Source: Mucilaginibacter mali
GTDB taxonomy: Bacteria > Bacteroidota > Bacteroidia > Sphingobacteriales > Sphingobacteriaceae
Direction: 5' to 3'
Assembly: GCF_013283875.1 (NCBI RefSeq)
Contig: NZ_CP054139.1
Location: forward strand, 3,224,001 to 3,288,000
Length of the DNA: 64,000 bases
Of this stretch, positions 56,614 to 64,000 are shown one piece after another. Positions within the stretch are counted from its first letter, which is position 1; the number at the start of each line of letters is the position of its first letter. Both the position numbers and the translations under genes were made by a program. Under the pieces are notes generated by a model. The model saw only the letters and a list, made by a program, of their open reading frames with translations. It was not told the DNA's origin and did not search any database.

Positions 56614-58614
56614 ATTCAACTCCAAACCGTAGTGATCCGCGGGCAAAGGCCTGCTATCGAACACCGGGTTGACGGGATCGTTTTTAATATGGAAAATTTG
56701 CCCGCTGTTGCCGGAGCGGATGCATCGGATGTGTTACGAAAAGTACCGATGGTAAGCGTTGATGGCAATGGCAGCCTGATGGTTCGTGGAAGCGGGAATG
56801 TTAAATTACTGATTGACGGGAAGCCATCCGAAATTTACGCGCCATCGGTAGCCGATGCGCTGCGGACAATAAGGGGCGATCAAATAGTTAAAGTAGAGGT
56901 GATCACCGATCCGTCCTCGCGTTATGATGCCGAGGGGACCGACGCTGTGGTAAATATCATTACCCGCAAGCCGCGGCAAAACACTACTAATGGCAATATC
57001 GGTGGCATGCTGGGCAACCGCAGCGAAAACTTCATGGGCGATATTCACCATCAGCAGGGTGCGCTACAGGTTCACGGTGATGCATTTTACCAGCGCTACC
57101 GCAATCAAAACGGGGTGGTATTACAGCGGAACGGCGAAAGTTTTTCGTTGCGCCAGCAAACGGAAACCCGGCAGACCGGGGTTTACTTTTATGGCGGATT
57201 TAACCTGTTATACAGCCTTGATTCCTTAAACACGCTGAATGCCGGTTACCGCTACCGGCGGGCAGGCAGCAGCACCACAAGTAATTCTGATAACTATGAC
57301 CAAATCAATACGATACCGGCGCTGTTATTCCGGCGAACAATGGAAACACCCGGCGGAAGTGAAGGAGGTAGCTTTACCCTGGGCTTTAATGGGCGCTCGC
57401 CCGACAGAAAAACCGAATACGCGTTGCTAGGCCTCTATACGCCATCTAAAAACCGCAGCGACTATACCCTACAGCAATACGCGCAAAATACTAGTAGCTA
57501 TAACGAAACGTTTTTTAGTACCGGCAACAATAAGGACGGCATCATCCAGGCAGACCTGGCGCACACATTTACAGCCGGGTTGAAATGGGAAACCGGTGGC
57601 AAACTTACCATTAAAGATGTACGAAACGATAACCAATATCAACCCGATGCCGGGCGCTCGGCCATATTTGCCTATAACAGCCAGATCAGCGCCGTATATA
57701 CCAATATGAGTTTCGGTTGGGGTAAATGGTCGTTCAGCGCGGGAACGCGTTACGAACGAACGGGTTTGAGCACTACTTTTAAAAATTCAGCTGCAAGTAT
57801 CCCATCCTTCAGTAATGTTATCCCCCAGGCGTTAATACAGTTGGCTGTTGATAATAAAACCAGCCTGAAATTAAGCTATACGCAAAAGATCGTCCGCCCA
57901 TTTGTCTCCTATCTTGATCCTACGGTAAACACCAGCGATTCGCTAACGCTGCAACATGGCAATCCAAACCTTGTCCCCGAAATAACCAAACGCTACCAGT
58001 TCAGTTATTCAGTTAATAGCGCGGACCTTTTTAGGGATGTGGTGCTGTTTTTTAATGACAATCGCAACACTATCGAAAATATACGCACGCCTTTGGCAAA
58101 CGGGCGCTTTGAAAGTACATGGAAGAATCTTGGCAAAAACCAGCGGCTGGGATTATCGGCCACTGTTAACTGGAAGCCGGGCCTGGCATTCGTATTCGGC
58201 GGAACGCTTACCGTACAGTACGCCCGGTTAGCAAGCCCGGCATTGGCTATAAGCAATGGCGGGCTAATGCGGCAATTGACATTGAACGCCAGTTATAAGT
58301 TACCGGCAGGTTACAGCGTTGATTTTTACGGATACTTCGATGCTAACAACCTGAGCTTACAGGGCCATCGCGCAGGCTGGAAGTTTTATAATATGACGCT
58401 TAATAAAAAGTTTAAGAACGAACGCCTTAATCTAAGTCTTCGCGGAGAAGCGTTTTTTACCCGGCATGTATATATCGATGAGGTGATCGCAGCAGCAGCT
58501 TATACCCAGCGGCTGACTACACGTTATCAAACTCAAAACCTGCGGTTGACATTTTCTTATAAGATAGGTAAAAGGGAAGTTAAAGCGCCACAGGTTCGCA
58601 CTGTAGATCAGTGA
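56614..58614 (+). pseudogene. 3' part of the interrupted outer-membrane receptor gene
   Basis: Open frame of 666 codons from the IS end. It begins at the I-Q-L-Q-T-V-V-I-R-G-Q-R-P segment that follows the signal peptide in the intact family; a plug-like region follows (about 30-120; L-L-I-D-G-K-P-S-E and D-P-S-S-R-Y-D-A-E-G-T), then an OMP_b-brl_3-type barrel to T-F-S-Y-K-I-G-K-R-E. Without its signal peptide the product could not reach the outer membrane; a GTG at 56632 is not a credible independent start. The substrate of the intact protein is unknown. Apart from the IS, no frameshift or stop is seen, so the insertion is recent. Confidence 0.88.
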
Positions 58615-58695
58615 GTAACTATAAAACAATAACCGAATTTGCTGAACTGAATTTTGTTGGTAATAACTGGATCATATTAATTTGGCTGGCAATGC

Positions 58696-58723
58696 GCCCG
58701 GTACTTCTGTGCCGGGCTTTTTT
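58696..58723 (+). terminator. Rho-independent terminator of the receptor gene
   Basis: GCCCGGTAC-TTCT-GTGCCGGGC (9-bp stem with one wobble) followed by six T, 82 bases after the stop at 58614. Its arms are the same as those of the terminator at 38204-38230. Confidence 0.9.
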
Positions 58724-58740
58724 ATGCTTATACCGCATAA

Positions 58741-58756
58741 TGTGACATACATCACA
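58741..58756. promoter_or_regulatory. Crp-type operator, distal copy
   Basis: TGTGACATACATCACA has both consensus half sites TGTGA-N6-TCACA exactly. It lies 107 bases before the ATG of the SDR gene. Confidence 0.78.
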
Positions 58757-58777
58757 TAATCACCCGGCTTTTTTGAA

Positions 58778-58793
58778 TGTGATGTACATCACA
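58778..58793. promoter_or_regulatory. Crp-type operator, proximal copy
   Basis: TGTGATGTACATCACA is a perfect 16-base palindrome with exact TGTGA-N6-TCACA half sites, 37 bases (about 3.5 turns) from the distal copy and 54 bases before the SDR start. The Crp/Fnr regulator gene ends the same operon, so autoregulation is likely. Confidence 0.82.
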
Positions 58794-58847
58794 CCGTCAT
58801 TCCGTTTTTCCGAAGCAATTTTGTTTCAACAACAAAAATTAAAAACG

Positions 58848-59666
58848 ATGTCAAAAACAATTTTAATTACCGGCGCTTCCAAGGGATTTGGTAAGATCTG
58901 GGCAGAAGCTTTTTTAAAACGTGGCGATAAAGTGATCGCTACCGCACGTGATCTTAATAGTTTAAATGACCTGGTGCAGCAATACGGCGACAATATTTTC
59001 CCGGTTAAACTGGATGTGAACGACCGCGAAGCCGTGTTTGCCGCGGTTAAGGCGGGCAAGGATCATTTTGGCAGGATAGATACGCTGATCAATAACGCCG
59101 GCTTCGGTTTATTTGGCGCGGTTGAAGAAACCACCGAACAACAAGCCCGCGAACAAATGGAAACCAACTTCTTTGGTTTGCTATGGGTTACCCAGGCAGT
59201 TATCCCGATTATGCGCGAACAAAAAAGTGGCCACATTATCCAGGTATCAAGTGTATTAGGCGTAGTAACGCTGCCTGTACTGGGTATTTATAATGCATCA
59301 AAATTCGCGGTAGAGGGTTTAACCGAATCGCTTGCTCCCGAAGTGGCCCAGTTTGGTATAAAGGTTTCGCTGGTAGAACCTAATGGCTTTTCTACCGACT
59401 GGGGCGGCGCATCAGCGGTGCAAACCGCAGCTAACCCACTTTATGACAAATTAAAAACAGATCTTTTTGGTAGTTTTCCTGCCGATTTCTACGGCAAGCC
59501 CGAAGCTACAACCGACGCGGTGCTGAAACTGGTTGACAGCGAAAACCCGCCATTAAGGTTGTTCCTGGGTAAAATAGCATACCCCTTTGTTCAGCAGAAC
59601 TATGAAACCCGCTGGGCCGAATGGAATGCCTGGAAAGAAGTATCAGCTAACGCTCACGGAATTTAA
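58848..59666 (+). CDS. SDR-family NAD(P)-dependent oxidoreductase
   Basis: 272 residues from the ATG at 58848; an earlier in-frame ATG at 58773 would read through the operator and is unlikely. Rossmann motif T-G-A-S-K-G-F-G (residues 8-15), N-N-A-G at about 83-86, and the catalytic Ser and Y-N-A-S-K (Tyr-x-x-x-Lys) are complete. Classical SDR length. The substrate is unknown. It is the first gene of an operon with a PEP mutase-like enzyme, an MFS exporter and a Crp-type regulator, suggesting small-molecule conversion or detoxification. Confidence 0.92.
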   Translation: MSKTILITGASKGFGKIWAEAFLKRGDKVIATARDLNSLNDLVQQYGDNIFPVKLDVNDREAVFAAVKAGKDHFGRIDTLINNAGFGLFGAVEETTEQQAREQMETNFFGLLWVTQAVIPIMREQKSGHIIQVSSVLGVVTLPVLGIYNASKFAVEGLTESLAPEVAQFGIKVSLVEPNGFSTDWGGASAVQTAANPLYDKLKTDLFGSFPADFYGKPEATTDAVLKLVDSENPPLRLFLGKIAYPFVQQNYETRWAEWNAWKEVSANAHGI

Positions 59667-59678
59667 TTATCACCTGTC

Positions 59679-60482
59679 ATGAATAATTTTGAAAAATTCA
59701 GCAGCTTGCACCGGCAGGCCACACCTTTGATCTTACCCAATGCCTGGGACGCCGCCAGCGCCAAGATCATCGAACAATCGGGTGCGCAAGCCATTGCTAC
59801 CACCAGTGCCGGGGTAGCCTGGGCATTGGGTTATCCCGATGGTTATAAAATGACCGCTCAATTGAACGCGCAGGTGGCGCAACGCATCGCGCGCGTAATT
59901 ACAGTGCCGCTTTCTGTAGATTTTGAGAACGGTTATAGCCACGACCCGGCGGTGGTAGCAGAAAATATCAAACCATTGCTGGATGCCGGTGTGGCCGGTA
60001 TCAATATCGAAGATGGTACCGATAGCCCCGACTTGCTGGCTAAAAAGATAGAAGCGATACGGCGTGCCGCAGAAGCGCATGGATCGGAACTATTTATTAA
60101 TGCCCGCACTGATGTTTATTTGGCAGCGCTGGTGCCACCTGCCGAACGTGTAGCGGAAACGGTTAAACGGGCAAAACTATATGCAGCTGCCGGTGCCTGT
60201 GGCCTGTTTGTACCGGTAATTACTAACGGTGAAGAGATCGCCCATATTGCCGAAAACACTTCGCTCCCCCTAAATGTGCTGGCCATGCCCGGATTGGCCA
60301 AAGCCGACAGGCTTGCTAATTGGGGCGTAAAAAGGTTAAGCGCTGGTACCGGCGTATCGCACATTGCCTGGCAAACCGCTGCTAAAATAGCCCGGGCATT
60401 TTTAACCACCGGAGATTCGGCTGTTTTTGAAGCAGATGAACTGCCTGTCGTTAATCTTCAACAATTGCTATCTCATGAATAA
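59679..60482 (+). CDS. Isocitrate lyase/PEP mutase-superfamily enzyme
   Basis: 267 residues with the superfamily's TIM-barrel motifs: L-P-N-A-W-D-A-A-S near 20, metal-binding S-V-D-F-E-N-G-Y near 87, N-I-E-D-G-T near 112, I-N-A-R-T-D-V-Y near 140. These enzymes make or break C-C or C-P bonds next to a carboxylate (for example 2-methylisocitrate-type lyase, oxaloacetate decarboxylase or PEP phosphonomutase). The lyase-type K-K-C-G-H loop is absent, so an isocitrate lyase proper is unlikely. It is 12 bases from the SDR gene and overlaps the MFS gene by 8 bases. Confidence 0.9.
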   Translation: MNNFEKFSSLHRQATPLILPNAWDAASAKIIEQSGAQAIATTSAGVAWALGYPDGYKMTAQLNAQVAQRIARVITVPLSVDFENGYSHDPAVVAENIKPLLDAGVAGINIEDGTDSPDLLAKKIEAIRRAAEAHGSELFINARTDVYLAALVPPAERVAETVKRAKLYAAAGACGLFVPVITNGEEIAHIAENTSLPLNVLAMPGLAKADRLANWGVKRLSAGTGVSHIAWQTAAKIARAFLTTGDSAVFEADELPVVNLQQLLSHE

Positions 60483-61887
60483 GGCAGTTTCACCCTGGCT
60501 GGCGCTGGTCATTGTTTTGACCGCGCCGCTGCTTTCCGTTGTCGATATTTTTATCATTAATGTCGCCATCCCCTCTATAAAAACCGGGATACACGCCAGC
60601 GACGCGCAGATCCAGTTTGTAATTGCCGGGTACTTGTTGGGCTACGCCTCTTTCCTGATCACCGGCGGCCGCTCGGGCGATCATTTTGGCCGTAAGCGCA
60701 TCTTTACCTGGGGAATGATCGGGTTCACGTTGTTTTCCTGCCTGTGTGGCCTTTCCCAAACCCCAACGGAACTGAACACTATGCGTTTTTTACAGGGCGT
60801 TAGCGCCGCATTTATGGTGCCGCAGGCCATCGCGTTTATCCAGGTATTGTTTACCAACGCGAAAGAGCGTTCCAAAGCATTTAGCTGGTTTGGTATTGCG
60901 TTGGGATTAGCCGCTATTATCGGCCAGGTTTTGGGCGGATATTTCGCCGGTGGTCATTTCTTTGTGGCCGGCTGGCGACTGATCTTTCTGATCAACCTTC
61001 CTATCGGGATAATCTCGCTTTTAGCCGCCTATCGTTATCTTCCTGAAACAGAACGACACAGCGGAACAAAAATGGATGTCCGTGGTGTGTTCATCCTTAC
61101 CGCCGGTTTATTTTGCCTTATCTACCCGCTTATCCAGGGCCGCGAATCGGGATGGCCATGGTGGAGTTTTGCGCTGCTTGTTATCTCCGTATTTATCTTC
61201 ACCTATTTCTTTTATGATCAGCGCCGTAAAAAAGCGGCCGGAAGGGCGCTTTTGATAGATAATGCCTTATTTGGCTTCAAGGATTTCAATATCGGTTTGT
61301 GGGCGGCGCTATTTCATTTTATGATGCATACCTGTTACCTGTTTTTAAGCGCCGTTTTTTTGCAGACAGGTATTGGGTTGCATCCATTAATTGCTGGTTT
61401 GTCTTTCATCGGTACCGGCGTTCTGTTTACGCTTAGTTCGATTATCGCGGGTAAACTTGTCCCTCGCTATGGTACTATTGTTTTGCAGGTGGGCCTTGCC
61501 ATAATCATGGTGGCATTTGCATTACAGATCGTTTATTTTAAAACCGGCGCAGGCTTGTTGGTTCTTTTTGTGCTACAGGCTGCCTATGGGCTGGGGAACG
61601 GCCTGGCATTGCCCTCTTTAATGAACGTTACGCTGCGTAGCCTTCCACCTGCATTTGCCGGAGCGGCGGCCGGTGTTTATTCAACCGTGCAGCAAACGGC
61701 CTCGGCGTTGGGTATTTGTCTTATCGGTGGCTTATATTTTTATTTCCTTGGCCGTAGCCATAGCGTTCAGTTAGCTTATCATTATGCATTGGCGGTTCAA
61801 ATTGGTTGCGGAATTTTGGTGAGTATAATGCTGTTTTGTTTACCAAAAACGGCACAAAGTAATAATACTACACACGTTGCCGAATAA
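60475..61887 (+). CDS. MFS transporter, DHA2 (14-helix drug:H+ antiporter) type
   Basis: 470 residues from ATG 60475, which overlaps the previous stop by 8 bases; an upstream frame start at 60427 would only prepend residues inside the previous gene. About 14 membrane helices. Motif A-like G-R-S-G-D-H-F-G-R-K-R lies between helices 2 and 3, and motif C-like G-x-x-x-G-P is replaced by G-I-A-L-G-L-A-A-I-I-G-Q-V-L-G-G-Y-F-A-G. Such proteins export drugs or other small molecules. Together with the two enzymes it may expel a substrate that the Crp-type regulator senses. Confidence 0.93.
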   Translation: MNKAVSPWLALVIVLTAPLLSVVDIFIINVAIPSIKTGIHASDAQIQFVIAGYLLGYASFLITGGRSGDHFGRKRIFTWGMIGFTLFSCLCGLSQTPTELNTMRFLQGVSAAFMVPQAIAFIQVLFTNAKERSKAFSWFGIALGLAAIIGQVLGGYFAGGHFFVAGWRLIFLINLPIGIISLLAAYRYLPETERHSGTKMDVRGVFILTAGLFCLIYPLIQGRESGWPWWSFALLVISVFIFTYFFYDQRRKKAAGRALLIDNALFGFKDFNIGLWAALFHFMMHTCYLFLSAVFLQTGIGLHPLIAGLSFIGTGVLFTLSSIIAGKLVPRYGTIVLQVGLAIIMVAFALQIVYFKTGAGLLVLFVLQAAYGLGNGLALPSLMNVTLRSLPPAFAGAAAGVYSTVQQTASALGICLIGGLYFYFLGRSHSVQLAYHYALAVQIGCGILVSIMLFCLPKTAQSNNTTHVAE

Positions 61888-61920
61888 TGAAATATCTGCC
61901 AGGAAATGTAACTTTATCGG

Positions 61921-62487
61921 ATGCAAGCCGAGGAAGTACTAAAACAACATTTTTTAAAACAGATAGCCCTTAGTGATGAAGAATTCGCTTATGTTTTTTC
62001 GCATTTCAAACCACATACTTTTAAGAAAGGGCAAACAGTATTTTCTGTAGGCGATACGGTAGATGCCGAATATTTTGTAGTTAGCGGCTGCCTTAAATCA
62101 TTTTACATCAACGATGACCTGAAGATGTTTATCCTGATGTTCGCCATGCCAAACTGGTGGGCGTCGGATTATAACGCGCTCTATTATCATGTCAAGGCCA
62201 CCACCAGTGTAGATTGTATTACCGATGCGGAAACACTGAGCCTGAACAGCGACGACCGCGAAAAACTGTGTAACGAGATCCCGCAGATCGGGCATTTCTT
62301 CCGCTGGCGAACTTACCGCGGTTATGTAGCGGCGCATAAACGGTTGCTTTCTTTTATGAACAACGATGCCAAAGGCCGGTACGAGGACCTGATGAGGCTG
62401 TATCCTGAACTGTATAACCTTGTACCCAAACAACTTATCGCCGCTTATCTTGGCGTTTCAAGGGAAACACTAAGCCGGCTTGGTTAA
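61921..62487 (+). CDS. Crp/Fnr-family transcriptional regulator
   Basis: 188 residues: cyclic-nucleotide-binding-type beta-roll (about 20-110; F-K-K-G-Q-T-V-F-S-V-G-D and V-V-S-G-C-L-K), a central helix, and a C-terminal helix-turn-helix. The recognition helix V-S-R-E-T-L-S-R has Arg, Glu and Arg in the places that Crp uses (S-R-E-T-V-G-R) to read TGTGA, matching the two operators upstream of the operon. The protein stops two residues after that helix, shorter than relatives that continue with Arg/Lys-rich residues. Effector binding cannot be judged; many Bacteroidota members do not bind cAMP. Confidence 0.9.
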   Translation: MQAEEVLKQHFLKQIALSDEEFAYVFSHFKPHTFKKGQTVFSVGDTVDAEYFVVSGCLKSFYINDDLKMFILMFAMPNWWASDYNALYYHVKATTSVDCITDAETLSLNSDDREKLCNEIPQIGHFFRWRTYRGYVAAHKRLLSFMNNDAKGRYEDLMRLYPELYNLVPKQLIAAYLGVSRETLSRLG

Positions 62488-62590
62488 GCATCCGGTACCT
62501 TTTCCGGTAAAGCTTCCTAATTGCTGATTTTCAATGTCTACAGATCAATAATTAAGAAGCTCCCGTTTTATTCAATATCAATCAGTCCGA

Positions 62591-64000
62591 TCATTTCCCT
62601 GCTTTTACCATCACCACATCCTTTATTCGCGCTGCTGGTGTTACCACAAGATTGGTCACTTTACCATTTTCCACATGGCCTTGTACCGTGGTTTGATATG
62701 GCGCGTTCAGTTTAAAATCGGCAGTCCAGTCTGCAGGCCAGGCCGGTAAAAGCTGTATGCGTTTATCGTCGCACTGCATCAGCATATTTTGCAGGGTGAT
62801 CATACCGTCGCCGCCGTTGTCCAGATCGGGGATCCAATCGTGCCCGGGCTTCCAGAACCATTTAAATCGTTGGTCGCCATAGTTATTAAACTCGGCAATG
62901 GCGGCTTTTTGGGCTATCGATGTTAAACCCAGCACAGCCGCCTGCGTACCGTCTTGTCCCCAACAAGTATTTTGCGGCGAACGCCTTGCAGCGAATGTAT
63001 TTTTTGCCAGTTCAAGATTAGGTTTGCCCACACCGAATATACGATATGGGAAGGCCACGTACAATTCGGGATTTTCGCCGTTGCCGGGCTTGCCATATTT
63101 TTCGGCAGGTAATATGGTGATGGTACCATCAGGGTCGCCATCGCCTAATGGTGGCAATTTGCCTTTTGCTGTTCTGCCGATAGGGATAGGCGGCAGATCA
63201 TTTAAGGTTTTAGCCCATGCCGCACGCTGAGCGGCTGTGGTTAAGTTTGTTGACAAAGCCAGCATACGGGGAATTACCGACATTAAGCCGGCAATATCAG
63301 GCGTGGGGTTTACAGCCGTAAGTTGATAAGTTTCCAGCGACTGGCTGGGCGACATCAGGATCTTCCCGTTAGCATCGCGGGGCCAGTGCTGCCCGTAAAA
63401 GGTAATGATCTCATCGGCAAAAGGCACCAGTGCTTTAGCTGCAAAAGTATTATCATGACCGTAATCATAAGTATCCAGCATTTGGGCTATCACTTCCAGC
63501 GTCCCTTGCACATGATATTTTTGCCAGTGGCTTTGGATTTCATTGGTGGGGTTGTTCTTCCCGAAATCGCCTAAATTGGATATACCCCAAAAGTGCATGG
63601 TTTCAGGATAGCTTGCCCCGGCGTGGTGATAGTAAAGTTGGTTTTTGCCCTTCGCCAATGGCAGGGCATTCAGGTACATATTATACCATGGTTTTATTAA
63701 ATCTGTATCGCCGGTGGCTATTAGAGGCCAGTAGAGCAGGCGGTTATTCTGATTCCAGTAGCTATCGCCCCAGGCCCGGTAATCAGCGTCGTGAATGGCG
63801 GCCCGTTGTTTTACGGTATCCGCTATATCGTGCCCAACCGTAAATACGCCTCCGTTAAACTTGGCCGGTATCTCCCCGCGCGATGAGCAGGCCAGCATAT
63901 ACCGCTGCATCACATAGCCCTGCGATACATTTGCCGTTTCATCCTTGCCGCTTACGTTTATCCAGCTGCGGTTCCAAAAGTCCTGCCACCATTTTTGGTG
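62591..64000 (-). CDS. DUF5703-like putative glycosidase, N-terminal part beyond the window edge
   Basis: The frame is open from the right edge to a stop at 62591, about 470 residues. The visible part starts K-W-W-Q-D-F-W-N-R-S-W-I and continues with Y-W-N-Q-N-N-R-L-L-Y-W-P, the pattern of six-hairpin (alpha/alpha) enzymes related to GH95 that carry DUF5703. The C-terminus is a beta-domain (T-V-Q-G-H-V-E-N-G-K). A catalytic role on plant polysaccharides, perhaps pectin, is inferred from this resemblance and from the surrounding loci; no activity is proven here. The gene is convergent with the Crp regulator. Confidence 0.75.
   Translation of the reverse strand, partial: HQKWWQDFWNRSWINVSGKDETANVSQGYVMQRYMLACSSRGEIPAKFNGGVFTVGHDIADTVKQRAAIHDADYRAWGDSYWNQNNRLLYWPLIATGDTDLIKPWYNMYLNALPLAKGKNQLYYHHAGASYPETMHFWGISNLGDFGKNNPTNEIQSHWQKYHVQGTLEVIAQMLDTYDYGHDNTFAAKALVPFADEIITFYGQHWPRDANGKILMSPSQSLETYQLTAVNPTPDIAGLMSVIPRMLALSTNLTTAAQRAAWAKTLNDLPPIPIGRTAKGKLPPLGDGDPDGTITILPAEKYGKPGNGENPELYVAFPYRIFGVGKPNLELAKNTFAARRSPQNTCWGQDGTQAAVLGLTSIAQKAAIAEFNNYGDQRFKWFWKPGHDWIPDLDNGGDGMITLQNMLMQCDDKRIQLLPAWPADWTADFKLNAPYQTTVQGHVENGKVTNLVVTPAARIKDVVMVKAGK

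Noticed and set aside
56632..58614. Independent gene starting at GTG 56632
   Set aside because: It lacks a signal peptide, and the frame continues upstream to the IS border where it matches the phase of the 54801 fragment; it is the 3' part of a split gene.

Overview
The window looks like part of a Bacteroidota chromosome, most likely Sphingobacteriaceae and Mucilaginibacter-like. The evidence is two SusC/SusD pairs, hybrid two-component and propeller-type regulators, lipoproteins with a lipobox Cys followed by charged residues, many secreted carbohydrate-active enzymes, starts without clear Shine-Dalgarno sequences, and moderate GC content. The genus is inferred from overall resemblance; no marker gene is present. 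No rRNA, tRNA or CRISPR array was seen.

Region 1 (1-18768) is a glucuronoxylan utilisation locus. A hybrid sensor (cut by the left edge), a CE15 glucuronoyl esterase, SusD and SusC lie on the minus strand. A divergent plus-strand operon follows: GH8 (reducing-end xylosidase-like), a CE6/SASA-type acetyl esterase, a GDSL esterase, GH67 alpha-glucuronidase and a GH43 lipoprotein. A convergent GH10 xylanase closes it. Together they cover backbone cleavage, deacetylation, removal of (methyl)glucuronic acid and its lignin ester, and oligosaccharide trimming.

Region 2 (18934-28093) is the least ordinary part: an ECF sigma factor, a membrane protein resembling an anti-sigma factor with outer TPR-like helices, a transmembrane LuxR-type regulator overlapping a small secreted protein, then a plus-strand run of a lipoprotein, a PKD-containing predicted outer-membrane protein and an exported TPR-CHAT caspase-like protein with a C-terminal membrane anchor. 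I read it as a candidate envelope-located regulatory and protease system.

Region 3 (28215-37968) is a tight four-gene minus-strand operon: GH2, PL4-like rhamnogalacturonan lyase, tandem alpha/beta-hydrolase esterase, GH2. It suits pectin (rhamnogalacturonan I) and has no SusCD of its own. Region 4 (38296-51328) is a beta-1,3-glucan (laminarin-type) locus: two GH16 enzymes, two surface glycan-binding lipoproteins (one with three tandem carbohydrate-binding-like modules), SusD and SusC, with a divergent propeller/Y_Y_Y/LuxR regulator.

Region 5 (51454-58614) holds small genes, a LytS/LytTR two-component pair, and an outer-membrane receptor gene split by an IS1182-family element; the two halves rejoin in frame at the element's ends. 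Region 6 (58741-62487) is an operon of SDR, PEP mutase/isocitrate lyase-type enzyme, MFS transporter and Crp/Fnr regulator, preceded by two TGTGA-N6-TCACA operators. Region 7 (62591-64000) is the C-terminal part of a DUF5703-like putative glycosidase cut by the right edge. Three palindromic elements that look like dispersed repeats lie at 17388-17522, 21842-21946 and 23272-23393.
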